Source of the DNA: Planctomycetota bacterium
GTDB lineage: Bacteria > Planctomycetota > Brocadiia > JAADGH01
Direction: 5' to 3'
Length of the DNA: 64,000 nt
Assembly: GCA_013152475.1 (NCBI GenBank)
Contig: JAADGH010000078.1
Location: 47,092 to 111,091 of the forward strand
The notes under the pieces: generated by a model
What the model was told of the DNA's origin: nothing
Seen by the model: the letters and a program-made list of their open reading frames with translations, nothing else
The model's database searches: none
Position numbers and translations under genes: made by a program
In this document: positions 52,435-60,032 of the stretch, piece after piece
How positions within the stretch are numbered: the stretch's first letter is position 1
Layout: every line of letters begins with the position of its first letter

Positions 52435-53556
52435 CTACGGAAGCAGCGCCAGCACCCTCTCCATCTCTTCTTCGGTATTATAAAAATGCGGCGACAGCCG
52501 CACCCGCCCCGACCGCACCCGGGCGACCACGCCGTTTCCCTCCAACATGCGGACCAAGTCCTCGCTCCGGTGGTCTGCATGAGAGAAGCAGACGATCCCC
52601 GATTTTTCGCCCTCGCCCCGAGGACTATAGACGTCATACCCCTTCGCCACCAGGCCATCGCACAGCAGGTCCGTGATGGCGAGAACTCTGCGCTCGATGC
52701 TCTCGATGCCCACCCCGAGCAGGAACTCCAGCGACGCCCCCAAACCGATGATGCCGACCGTGTTGTATGAACCGCACTCGAACCGCCGGGCATCGGGGCG
52801 AGGCGTCATGTCGTAAGCAAGGTAATCACTGGGATTTACGACCCCCATCCACCCCAGACTCGCGACGTGCAAACGGTCCAGCATCGCCCCATCGCAGTAG
52901 AAGATACCCGCTCCCTCCGGCCCGAGCAGCCACTTGTGCCCGTCGGCGGAGAGGAAGTGGATTTTGCATTCCTTCACATCAAGCCGTAGCGCGCCGAGGC
53001 CCTGGATGGCATCCACGCACAGGAAGATGCCTCGCTCCTCGCACATCTCGCCGATGTGCTTCAGGTCGGCGCGGAAACCGCTGGCGAACTGGACGAAACT
53101 GATCGCGACGCAGCGCGTCCGCTCATCGACTCGCGCCTCGATCTCCTTGAACGGGACGCGGCCGTCCACGACCGGGACGGTCCTCGTCTCCACGCCGAGG
53201 CGCTTCAGGTTCCACCACGGATACACGTTCGCCGGGAACTCCTGGTCGGGCACGACAACGTTGTCGCCCTCGCTCCAATCGATCCCGTTGGCGACGAAGA
53301 GGATACCCTCTGTCGTGTTTTTCGTGAACGCGATTTCCTCCGATGCTGCCCCGATGAGGTCCGCCGCTGCCTCGCGGGCGCGCCGGATCTTCCGGTCCCA
53401 TTCGGCGCTTTCCTCGCTGGCGGATTCATTGATTTCACGCAGCGTCTGCGTTATGGCATCGCGCGTGCAGTTCGGTATCGGCGCGACGCCCGCATGGTTC
53501 ATGAAGACATAGCGGTTCGTGATGGGGAACTGCTTGCGAATCTCAACGACGTCCAT
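52435..53556 (-). CDS. Class V aminotransferase (cysteine desulfurase-like, PLP-dependent)
   Basis: This 373-residue fold-type I enzyme has the PLP Lys in [13 protein letters not shown], the Asp in [11 protein letters not shown] and a cofactor-phosphate site at FTKNTTEGI. It begins with [10 protein letters not shown], typical of NifS/CsdA-like or isopenicillin epimerase-like branches. The reactive Cys loop expected of true cysteine desulfurases is not evident near the C-terminus, so selenocysteine lyase or other beta-elimination or epimerase activity remains possible. It starts 8 bp after the HypE-like gene and precedes purB. Confidence 0.85.
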   Translation of the reverse strand: MDVVEIRKQFPITNRYVFMNHAGVAPIPNCTRDAITQTLREINESASEESAEWDRKIRRAREAAADLIGAASEEIAFTKNTTEGILFVANGIDWSEGDNVVVPDQEFPANVYPWWNLKRLGVETRTVPVVDGRVPFKEIEARVDERTRCVAISFVQFASGFRADLKHIGEMCEERGIFLCVDAIQGLGALRLDVKECKIHFLSADGHKWLLGPEGAGIFYCDGAMLDRLHVASLGWMGVVNPSDYLAYDMTPRPDARRFECGSYNTVGIIGLGASLEFLLGVGIESIERRVLAITDLLCDGLVAKGYDVYSPRGEGEKSGIVCFSHADHRSEDLVRMLEGNGVVARVRSGRVRLSPHFYNTEEEMERVLALLP

Positions 53557-53564
53557 GGCGCGCC

Positions 53565-54566
53565 TCAGAAGAGCCTGGCGATCTCATCGGCCAGGAAGAC
53601 GGGAAGGTCACACACCGTTCCCGCCGAGTCCATCTTCAGCCCTTCCGTTTCCTCGGTCAGTTGGCCGATGACGTCCGCCTTTATACCCTCCGCGGCCAAC
53701 ACCTGCAAGATGTTTTCCGTATCAGCGGGATCGGCAGCAATCAGGAGTGCACCGGAGGCGATCACCCCGAGCGGGTCGAGGCCGAAATGCCCGCATAGCT
53801 TTTCGCATTCGTCAAATATATGGATGCGGTCCGCATGGATGCGGATGCCGCAGCCCGCCGCCCCGGCCAGCTCGCCCAGCCCCGTGGCCAGCCCCCCTTC
53901 TGTCGGGTCGTGCATGGCATGGACCGCCGCCGCGCCGTTGGCCGTCAGCGCGTCCTTGACCACGCTGATGCCCGGGTCAATCAGGAAGTTGCGGCACCGC
54001 TCGATGAATGCCTCGTCGAACATGCCGGCCAGCTCCTCGGCCTTCTCCCGGGCGATGATCGACGTCGCCTCCACGGCCACGCCTTTGGTGAGTATCACAT
54101 CATCCCCCGCCCGGCCGTTCTCGTTTCGCACGAGCTTGTCCTTCGCCACCTCGCCGAGCATCTGGCCGATGACAATCGTCCGGGGCATCTCGTACGTGAT
54201 CTCCATGTGGCCGCCGACGAGCTCGATGCCCAGGTCGTTGCACGAACGGCGGATGTCGTCAAAAACGGTCTCGACGAGCGCCTTATCCGTCTGCCCCTCC
54301 GGGAACAGGACCGTGCCGAGGAACCAGCGCGGCCGCGCGCCCATGGTGGCGATGTCGTTGGCGTTGATATGGATGGAATACCAGCCGATGTGATCCGTGG
54401 CGAAGGTGATCGGGTCCGTTTTCGCGACGAGATACGTCTCGCCGAAGTCAATCACCGCCGCGTCTTCGCCTACCCTTGGCCCGACCACAACGCGCTCATC
54501 TGCGATCTGGTTCGACGCCAGGCATCTGCGCAGGATTTCCGCAGGAACCTTGCCAATTGGGAGCAT
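53565..54566 (-). CDS. AIR synthase-related protein (PurM/HypE fold)
   Basis: About 333 residues of the PurM/HypE/SelD superfamily. ATP-site and fold motifs include GPRVGEDAAVIDFGE, HINANDIATMGARPRWFLG, ELVGGHMEITYEMPRTIV and HAMHDPTEGGLATGLGELA. The last is typical of HypE and related proteins that use ATP to modify a thiocarbamate or similar group. No HypF, HypC or hydrogenase gene lies here, and the C-terminal Cys tail of HypE (PxxC) is absent, so the substrate is open. ATG at 54566 has GGAG with good spacing; the ATG at 54581 has no spacing to its ribosome site. Confidence 0.82.
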   Translation of the reverse strand: MLPIGKVPAEILRRCLASNQIADERVVVGPRVGEDAAVIDFGETYLVAKTDPITFATDHIGWYSIHINANDIATMGARPRWFLGTVLFPEGQTDKALVETVFDDIRRSCNDLGIELVGGHMEITYEMPRTIVIGQMLGEVAKDKLVRNENGRAGDDVILTKGVAVEATSIIAREKAEELAGMFDEAFIERCRNFLIDPGISVVKDALTANGAAAVHAMHDPTEGGLATGLGELAGAAGCGIRIHADRIHIFDECEKLCGHFGLDPLGVIASGALLIAADPADTENILQVLAAEGIKADVIGQLTEETEGLKMDSAGTVCDLPVFLADEIARLF

Positions 54567-54605
54567 GTTTTTCTCCATCATCCTCCCGAAATCGGGTCGC
54601 TCCGT

Positions 54606-54776
54606 TCAGGATGGTTCGTCGTCCCCGATTGGCTCATCCCTCGGGCTCACACGGAGTCGGTTGGCAATGAAATGGATGATCAGGGCCCAGACAATGATGG
54701 ACATGACGACGACAACGTAGCTGTAGGGCGCATAGTCCGTGAGCATGCGAAGCAGCGATGTTGAACCTGACTCCAT
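54606..54776 (-). CDS. Small single-pass membrane protein
   Basis: This 56-residue protein has one membrane segment (about 20-41, YSYVVVVMSIIVWALIIHFI) and a charged C-terminal tail (RVSPRDEPIGDDEPS). AAAGG lies 6 nt before ATG 54776, which is 10 bp after the stop of the fusion gene and 39 bp before the HypE-like gene. The tight spacing supports a real operon member, possibly a membrane tether for one of the neighbouring enzymes. Confidence 0.6.
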   Translation of the reverse strand: MESGSTSLLRMLTDYAPYSYVVVVMSIIVWALIIHFIANRLRVSPRDEPIGDDEPS

Positions 54777-54786
54777 AGCACGCCTT

Positions 54787-57405
54787 TCATTCCTTGGGTA
54801 CGGGATCGGGATCCTCGATGGGCGCCATCGTGATGTTGTCGTTCGGGCATCGCTGCTCGCACAGCGCGCAGCCCTGGCACTTCTGGTCGTCGACGCGGTA
54901 ACCGTCCTCCGTCTGCTCGATGGCATCGTGCAGGCAAATGCGATGGCATAGACCGCACCCCACGCCACATCCGCAGGCCAGGCAGCGCGACGCCTCGCGC
55001 ACCGCCTCCTCCTCCGTCAGTGTCTTTTCGATTTCGCGAAAACCGGACGTGCGCCGACTCACCGAGAGCTTCGACGCTTCCACACGGGCGGCCGGGGGAT
55101 ATTCGATGCATCGCCGAACGACCGACCGCTTGTCCGCCGGACGCAGCTCGGGAATGGCTGCCTCGTCATCCGCACCCGCCGTGCCATTGAGGGTGCGGTT
55201 GATGTGGACGGCCACGCGCTTCCCGTGGCCGATGGCCTCGATGACCGACCCCGGCCGCCCGGCGGCGTCACCCGCGGCGAAGACGCCCTTGAGGTTGGTT
55301 GCGCCAGTGACCTCGTTGACGGTGACTGCGCCGCTCCTGCCGACGCGCAGCTTCTTCTTCGATGAGAGGCATGAGGAATCCGGCGCCTGGCTTACGGCGG
55401 TGATGATCATGTCGGCCGGAAGCACATACTCGACATCCGCGATCGGCACCGGCGAACGGCGGCCATCCCGACCCGCCTTGCCAAGACAGCCGCCCCGGCA
55501 CATGAGGCCGGCGACCTTCCCTTTCTTTTTCACCACCTTGACCGGCGTGGCGAGGTAGAGGATGCGGACGCCCTCCGCCTCGGCATCGTCGATCTCCTCA
55601 TCGCTTGCGGGCATCTCGTCCCGCGTCCGGCGATAGACGAGGTACACCTCTTTCGCGCCAAGCCGGAGCGCGCAGCGCGCGGAGTCGATGGCGGAGTTGC
55701 CCCCGCCCACAACCACAACGCGTGCCGGGACATCCACCTTCCCGCCGACATTGACCGGCGCCAGGAAATCCAGCGCCGCAACGACACCCTGCGACTTTTC
55801 CCCCGGGATGCCCAGCTCCGCGCTGCGCCATGCCCCGATGGCGATGAGCACGGCGTCGAAGCCGTTGTTTCGGAGGTCGTCCAGCGTGAAGTCCTTGCCC
55901 AACCGCTTGTTGAGCCGGATGTCCACACCGGCACGCCGAATGTAGTCGATCTCCTCGTCGAGCAGTTCCCGCGGGAGTCGATAGGGGGGAATGCCCCACC
56001 GGAGCATGCCACCCGCCGCCGAGCTGCCCTCGAACACGGTCACGCCATGGCCCATCTTCGCCAAGTCAAAGGCCGCGCTGAGCCCCGCCGGGCCGGCGCC
56101 GATGACGGCCACCCGTCTGCCCGTGTCCGGCGCGCGCTCGATGGGTTCCTTTGCAAGCGGCCGATTCTTCCGGCCCCACTCGCAGGCGAATCGCTTGAGC
56201 GCCCGGACGGCGATGGGGTCGTCCAGGTCGCCCCGTGTGCAGGCCGTCTCGCAGGGATGGTAGCAAACGCGACCACAGATGGACTGGAACGGGTTCTTGG
56301 AGCGAATCATCGTCAGGGCCTCGTCGAACTTCCGTTCGGCGATCAGGCGCACATACGATTGCGCCGGCACACCCGCCGGACAGGCCGCCTTGCACGGGGC
56401 GGCGAGACTGCGGTCGATGGAGGCATAGACCTTCTTGCGGCGGTCCACCTCCTCCGTGCCCAGGATTTTCGGGGTTACGTTGCCGCGGAAATCCTCGAGT
56501 CTTTTGTAGCCCTTGCGGTCCATGTATTCGGCCAAGCCGTCCAAGAAGTCCCGGATGATTTCGTAGCCGTTCAGCATCACCGCAGTGCATGTCTGGACGG
56601 CTGTCGCGCCGGTGAGGATGTACTTGACGACGTCCTCCCAGGTCATGACCCCTCCGGAGCCGGAGATGTCGATCTTCACCTCGGGCTTGATCTGGCTGAT
56701 CCACCGCAGGGGATAGAGCATCGCCCACGGCCCGCCGTGGCCCATGTAGCCCTCGTGCATGATCGGCTTCTCTGCGTCGATGTCGATCTCCAGGGCTGTC
56801 ATGCGGTTGAAGATCGTCACACCGTCCACGCCGATCTCCTCCAGCGCCTTCACCAGCGCCAGGGGCGACGTGAGCATGGGGCTGATCTTGGCGACGAGGG
56901 GGATCGAGATCGCCTCGCGCACGGGCTTGACCATGTCGCAGATGGTCTTCTCCACCGCGCCGCCGCGGAAGGTGATCGACCCGTGGGGGCACGAGGTGTT
57001 CATCTCGATCGCGTCGGCCCCCGCTTCCTCCAATAGCTTTGCGCTGTTGACCCAGCCCTCCTTCGTGAGGCAGTTGATGCTGGGGATGATCTTCAGGTGC
57101 TTGAGCTGCGCCTTGGCGTCGGCCACTTCCTGGGCGTAGCGCTCGATGGCCCACTCGCTGGCCTGTTCGTAGGACATGAACGTGAACGTCTTCTCCTTGC
57201 CCATGTCATGATGGATGACCCGGTAGCGGGGCGAGGGGGAGTGACGGCACACGGCCTCCTCGAAATATGATTTCATCACTGCCGCCCCCGCGCCGTTGTC
57301 CTCGCATTTCTTCAGCAGTTCCACCCGTTCGGTGATGCCGGACGAGGCGATGATGATGGGGCTTTTGAGTTTGAGGCCGACGTACGTTGTTTCCAGATTT
57401 GCCAC
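54787..57405 (-). CDS. Dihydropyrimidine/dihydroorotate dehydrogenase-like and GltD-like fusion with 2[4Fe-4S] tail
   Basis: About 872 residues from a GTG at 57405, with AAGGAG at 9 nt. The chain starts with an FMN-binding DHOD-like barrel (about 1-320; KSPIIIASSGITERVELLKK, AGADAIEMNTSCPHG, KIDISGSGGVMTWEDVV). A GltD-type Fe-S helical domain follows (about 345-430) with CGRVCYHPCETAC. Next is a two-dinucleotide FAD/NAD(P) domain (about 445-770; RVAVIGAGPAGLSAAFDLA, VVVVGGGNSAIDSA, GVFAAGDAAGRPGS). The tail holds CGCGVGCGLCHRIC and CQGCALCEQRCPN, two ferredoxin-type clusters. The parts match bacterial PreA plus PreT in one chain. A pyrimidine or related substrate is inferred. It is the first gene of the long operon. 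Confidence 0.85.
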   Translation of the reverse strand: MANLETTYVGLKLKSPIIIASSGITERVELLKKCEDNGAGAAVMKSYFEEAVCRHSPSPRYRVIHHDMGKEKTFTFMSYEQASEWAIERYAQEVADAKAQLKHLKIIPSINCLTKEGWVNSAKLLEEAGADAIEMNTSCPHGSITFRGGAVEKTICDMVKPVREAISIPLVAKISPMLTSPLALVKALEEIGVDGVTIFNRMTALEIDIDAEKPIMHEGYMGHGGPWAMLYPLRWISQIKPEVKIDISGSGGVMTWEDVVKYILTGATAVQTCTAVMLNGYEIIRDFLDGLAEYMDRKGYKRLEDFRGNVTPKILGTEEVDRRKKVYASIDRSLAAPCKAACPAGVPAQSYVRLIAERKFDEALTMIRSKNPFQSICGRVCYHPCETACTRGDLDDPIAVRALKRFACEWGRKNRPLAKEPIERAPDTGRRVAVIGAGPAGLSAAFDLAKMGHGVTVFEGSSAAGGMLRWGIPPYRLPRELLDEEIDYIRRAGVDIRLNKRLGKDFTLDDLRNNGFDAVLIAIGAWRSAELGIPGEKSQGVVAALDFLAPVNVGGKVDVPARVVVVGGGNSAIDSARCALRLGAKEVYLVYRRTRDEMPASDEEIDDAEAEGVRILYLATPVKVVKKKGKVAGLMCRGGCLGKAGRDGRRSPVPIADVEYVLPADMIITAVSQAPDSSCLSSKKKLRVGRSGAVTVNEVTGATNLKGVFAAGDAAGRPGSVIEAIGHGKRVAVHINRTLNGTAGADDEAAIPELRPADKRSVVRRCIEYPPAARVEASKLSVSRRTSGFREIEKTLTEEEAVREASRCLACGCGVGCGLCHRICLHDAIEQTEDGYRVDDQKCQGCALCEQRCPNDNITMAPIEDPDPVPKE

Positions 57406-57457
57406 GAAAACCGACTCCTTCCGACACGAACGCCTTTGCGAAATCTCTCTTCCGTAG

Positions 57458-57487
57458 ATCATAGCCGCAACGACTCCGCAAAGTCAA
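57458..57487 (-). promoter_or_regulatory. Sigma-70-like promoter for the fusion-gene operon
   Basis: On the minus strand TTGACT (57482-57487), an 18-bp spacer and TATGAT (57458-57463), about 53 bp before the GTG start at 57405. Confidence 0.55.
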
Positions 57488-57574
57488 GAGCGAACGGTTT
57501 GCCGGGGTAATTCATCCATTGCGAGGGGTGTAATGCCTGTGGTTTTCGTTGCGGGGGATACTGCCGCCGAAATC

Positions 57575-57595
57575 GCGCACCCGTAAAGGGTGCGC
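57575..57595 (-). terminator. Possible terminator hairpin after the metal-uptake permease
   Basis: GCGCACCC (57575-57582) pairs with GGGTGCGC (57588-57595) around a 5-nt loop, immediately after the permease stop. The T-tract is weak (GATTTC), so it may instead be a dispersed repeat. Confidence 0.35.
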
Positions 57596-58399
57596 CTACA
57601 TGTTCTTGCGCAGTCTGTGGATGGCGACACTCGCCGCAAAAAAGAGGAAAGATACCAGCGCGATGCTCGCGCCGGTGGGCGCGCCAAGGAGATAGGACAA
57701 GACCAAGCCGCCGCTTGCGGAGAGAACGCCGATGGCGACGGTCGTGGCGAGGGCGGGACCGTAACGGGAGGTGAGACGCATGGCGGCGGCGGTGGGGTTG
57801 ACCAGCAGGCTGAAGAGCATCAGGCCGCCGACGGTCTCCAGGTTTGTCGTGATCATCGCGCCGGAGAGGACCAGGAGGGTATAGAAGACGAGGGACTCGC
57901 GGATGCCCGCCGACGCAGCCACCTCGCGGCTGAAGAGCACCGCGCGAAGCTCCTTGTCACAGACCACCACAAACACAATCGTGACCGCGACCGCACCCGC
58001 CATCCAGAGCAGGTCCGCCTCGCGGACGAAGAGCACGCTGCCCCAGATAAGGCCGAGGGCCTCGGACCGGGGGCCTTTCATCGCACCGATGCCCAGGAAC
58101 GCGATGCCCATCATCAGGGAGAAGATGATGCCCATAGACACATTCACGTCCATGCCGGTGCGGTCGGCGATGGGCCCGACAAAGAACGCGGAAAGGATGG
58201 CCAGCCCAAAGGCCGCAGGCCATACGGGCAGGCCGAAGACCATCGCCAGCACCGCCCCCGCCATGGCGGCATGGGACAGGCAGACGCCCATGAAGGGCAT
58301 TCGCAAATTCGAAAGATAGAACCCCACCAGAGAACACCCCGCTCCGCCGAGCAGCACGCCGAGGATCACGTCACGAAAGAGCACGATCGTATCGAGCAT
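57596..58399 (-). CDS. Metal ABC transporter permease (ZnuB/MntB family)
   Basis: This 267-residue inner-membrane protein has about seven to eight hydrophobic segments (ILGVLLGGAGCSLVGFYLS, HAAMAGAVLAMVFGLPVW and others). The family pattern of an early exposed G-x-S-L/HAAMAG motif and a late AMITTNLETVGGLMLFSLLV is present. It forms the channel for Zn, Mn or Fe import with the upstream ATPase. Its ATG at 58399 shares one base with the ATPase stop (TGATG), and GGAGGA lies before it. An in-frame extension to 58567 is not supported. Confidence 0.9.
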   Translation of the reverse strand: MLDTIVLFRDVILGVLLGGAGCSLVGFYLSNLRMPFMGVCLSHAAMAGAVLAMVFGLPVWPAAFGLAILSAFFVGPIADRTGMDVNVSMGIIFSLMMGIAFLGIGAMKGPRSEALGLIWGSVLFVREADLLWMAGAVAVTIVFVVVCDKELRAVLFSREVAASAGIRESLVFYTLLVLSGAMITTNLETVGGLMLFSLLVNPTAAAMRLTSRYGPALATTVAIGVLSASGGLVLSYLLGAPTGASIALVSFLFFAASVAIHRLRKNM

Positions 58400-59205
58400 C
58401 AGCGCTCCTCCGAGGGGGACAGGGGAAGCAGATGCCAGCGGCCCCCGCGCTGGAGGACCTCGACCGGGCTGCCGAAGACCGACGCCAGCCGCCCGCCTTC
58501 GAGCACAGCCTCCGGCGCCCCGGCGGCGACAAGCCGTCCCTTCGACAGCAACGCCATGTGCTCGCACCCGGCGGGAACCTGATGTACGTCATGGGTGACG
58601 AGCACCACCGTCAGGTCGGTCTCCCGCCAGAGATCGTGGACGATCCGGGTCAGCTCCTCCTGCCAGCGAATGTCGAGATTGCTCGCCGGCTCGTCCAGGA
58701 GGAGCACGTCCGGTTCCTGCGCTAAGGCGCGGGCGAGGTGGACCTTGCGCTGCTCTCCGCCGGAGAGGTCGCAGTAGGGCCGGTCGGCCAGGGACGTCAG
58801 GGCCAGACGGTCCAGCCAGGCCGAGACGACTTCCTCGTCGGCGACCGTCAATCGGTGGAAAAGCCCGGCCTTGCCGGACCGGCCGATGCGCGCGACGTCG
58901 CGGACCGACAGCGGGATGGCCCGGTCGCGCTCGGGCAGTTGCGGGACATAGGCCACGCGGTGGCGCAGCCGCGCCAGTTGCCCTCCGTGTAGTCCGGCTG
59001 GATTTGTGCCACAGACCGTGACCGTCCCCGACGCGGCGCGCCGGAGGCCGTTAAGGAGCATGAGGAGCGTGGACTTGCCTGAGCCATTGGGCCCGATGAG
59101 AGCAAGCAGCTCTCCGGGTTCGACGGCCAGCGACACGTCGCGCAGGGCCGCGGTCCCGCCCAATTGCACCGTCACATCCTGGAGCAAGATGACCGAGTCA
59201 GCCAT
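58399..59205 (-). CDS. Metal ABC transporter ATPase (ZnuC/MntA family)
   Basis: This 268-residue ATPase has Walker A LIGPNGSGKST, Q-loop VAYVPQLPERDR, signature LSGGEQRKVHLARALAQ, Walker B VLLLDEPASNLD and switch His in VTHDVHQ. It powers metal import through the downstream permease. Its ATG lies 8 bp inside the end of the binding-protein gene, and its stop overlaps the permease start, so all three are translationally coupled. Confidence 0.92.
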   Translation of the reverse strand: MADSVILLQDVTVQLGGTAALRDVSLAVEPGELLALIGPNGSGKSTLLMLLNGLRRAASGTVTVCGTNPAGLHGGQLARLRHRVAYVPQLPERDRAIPLSVRDVARIGRSGKAGLFHRLTVADEEVVSAWLDRLALTSLADRPYCDLSGGEQRKVHLARALAQEPDVLLLDEPASNLDIRWQEELTRIVHDLWRETDLTVVLVTHDVHQVPAGCEHMALLSKGRLVAAGAPEAVLEGGRLASVFGSPVEVLQRGGRWHLLPLSPSEER

Positions 59206-60028
59206 GGGGGACCCCCGCGAGGAGCTTTCGGCAGTTGTCCCGGATCAGGTCGGCCAGGGTTCGCTGCCCCTGCTCCGGGTCGGGGAAGTTGCTCAGGACC
59301 ACAACGGGCACGGAGAGCTTCGCCGCCAGGGCGTCGGCCTCGCGGGTGCCGCGCTGTCGGTTGGCGATGACGGCGACGACCTTCTGCGCCTTGGCCTTGG
59401 CGATGATCTTCCCCAGTTCTTTCAGGGACATGCCGCCAGAGGTATCGAACGTGCCGACTACGTGCAAGCCGCACCACTCGGCGAAACCCCGCTGGTGCTG
59501 CGAGGCGAGGACGGGCCTGCCCTTCAGGGGGGCGAGGGTTGTCTGCATCTCCTGGCTCAGTGTCTGCATGTGGTTGCGGATCGCCGCCAGTCGCGCGTCG
59601 AACTCTGCGGCGTGTTGCGGGAGTAAGGTGCTCAGCTCCTGGCAGATGATGCGGCACGTCTCGGCATAGTTGGCCGGGATGATCTGGGAACCGGGGGTGG
59701 GCACAGCGACGATTCGCTTCGCCTTCGCACCGGCGTCCTTCAGTTTTCGGTCCAGGTGGGTCTCATAGTCATGTCGGAAGACGAGGGGGCTGCTTGCGAT
59801 GGCTTCGAAGTCCTGAGGTTTCAGGTCGAAGTGGCCGGGGCACGAGCCGGGGGGAAGGATGCGGCAGACCGCGATCCGGTTCCCGGCGACATCGCGCACG
59901 GCCGACTCGAGGACGCTGGTCATGACCACGACGGAGGGCCGGCCGGGGGAACAAGACCGCTTCGCGCAGCCGGGCGGCAACAGCCCCACAATGACAGCCA
60001 TCGCAAATACAGGTCGGACGATACGCAT
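59198..60028 (-). CDS. Metal ABC transporter substrate-binding lipoprotein (ZnuA-like)
   Basis: This 276-residue protein has a lipoprotein signal ending LLPPGC. The cluster A-I solute-binding fold is indicated by SCPGHFDLKPQDFEAI (first metal ligand region), SQHQRGFAEWCGLHVVGTFD (second His) and a long connecting helix. The His-rich loop of ZnuA is absent, so the metal may be Zn or Mn. Start ATG 60028 lies 4 bp after the TonB receptor stop. It passes metal from the receptor side of the periplasm to the permease. Confidence 0.85.
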   Translation of the reverse strand: MRIVRPVFAMAVIVGLLPPGCAKRSCSPGRPSVVVMTSVLESAVRDVAGNRIAVCRILPPGSCPGHFDLKPQDFEAIASSPLVFRHDYETHLDRKLKDAGAKAKRIVAVPTPGSQIIPANYAETCRIICQELSTLLPQHAAEFDARLAAIRNHMQTLSQEMQTTLAPLKGRPVLASQHQRGFAEWCGLHVVGTFDTSGGMSLKELGKIIAKAKAQKVVAVIANRQRGTREADALAAKLSVPVVVLSNFPDPEQGQRTLADLIRDNCRKLLAGVPHG

Positions 60029-60032
60029 GGGG

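Noticed and set aside
52435..53556. Naming the aminotransferase IscS/SufS
   Set aside because: The reactive Cys loop is not evident and no Fe-S assembly genes adjoin, so only the class V family was called.
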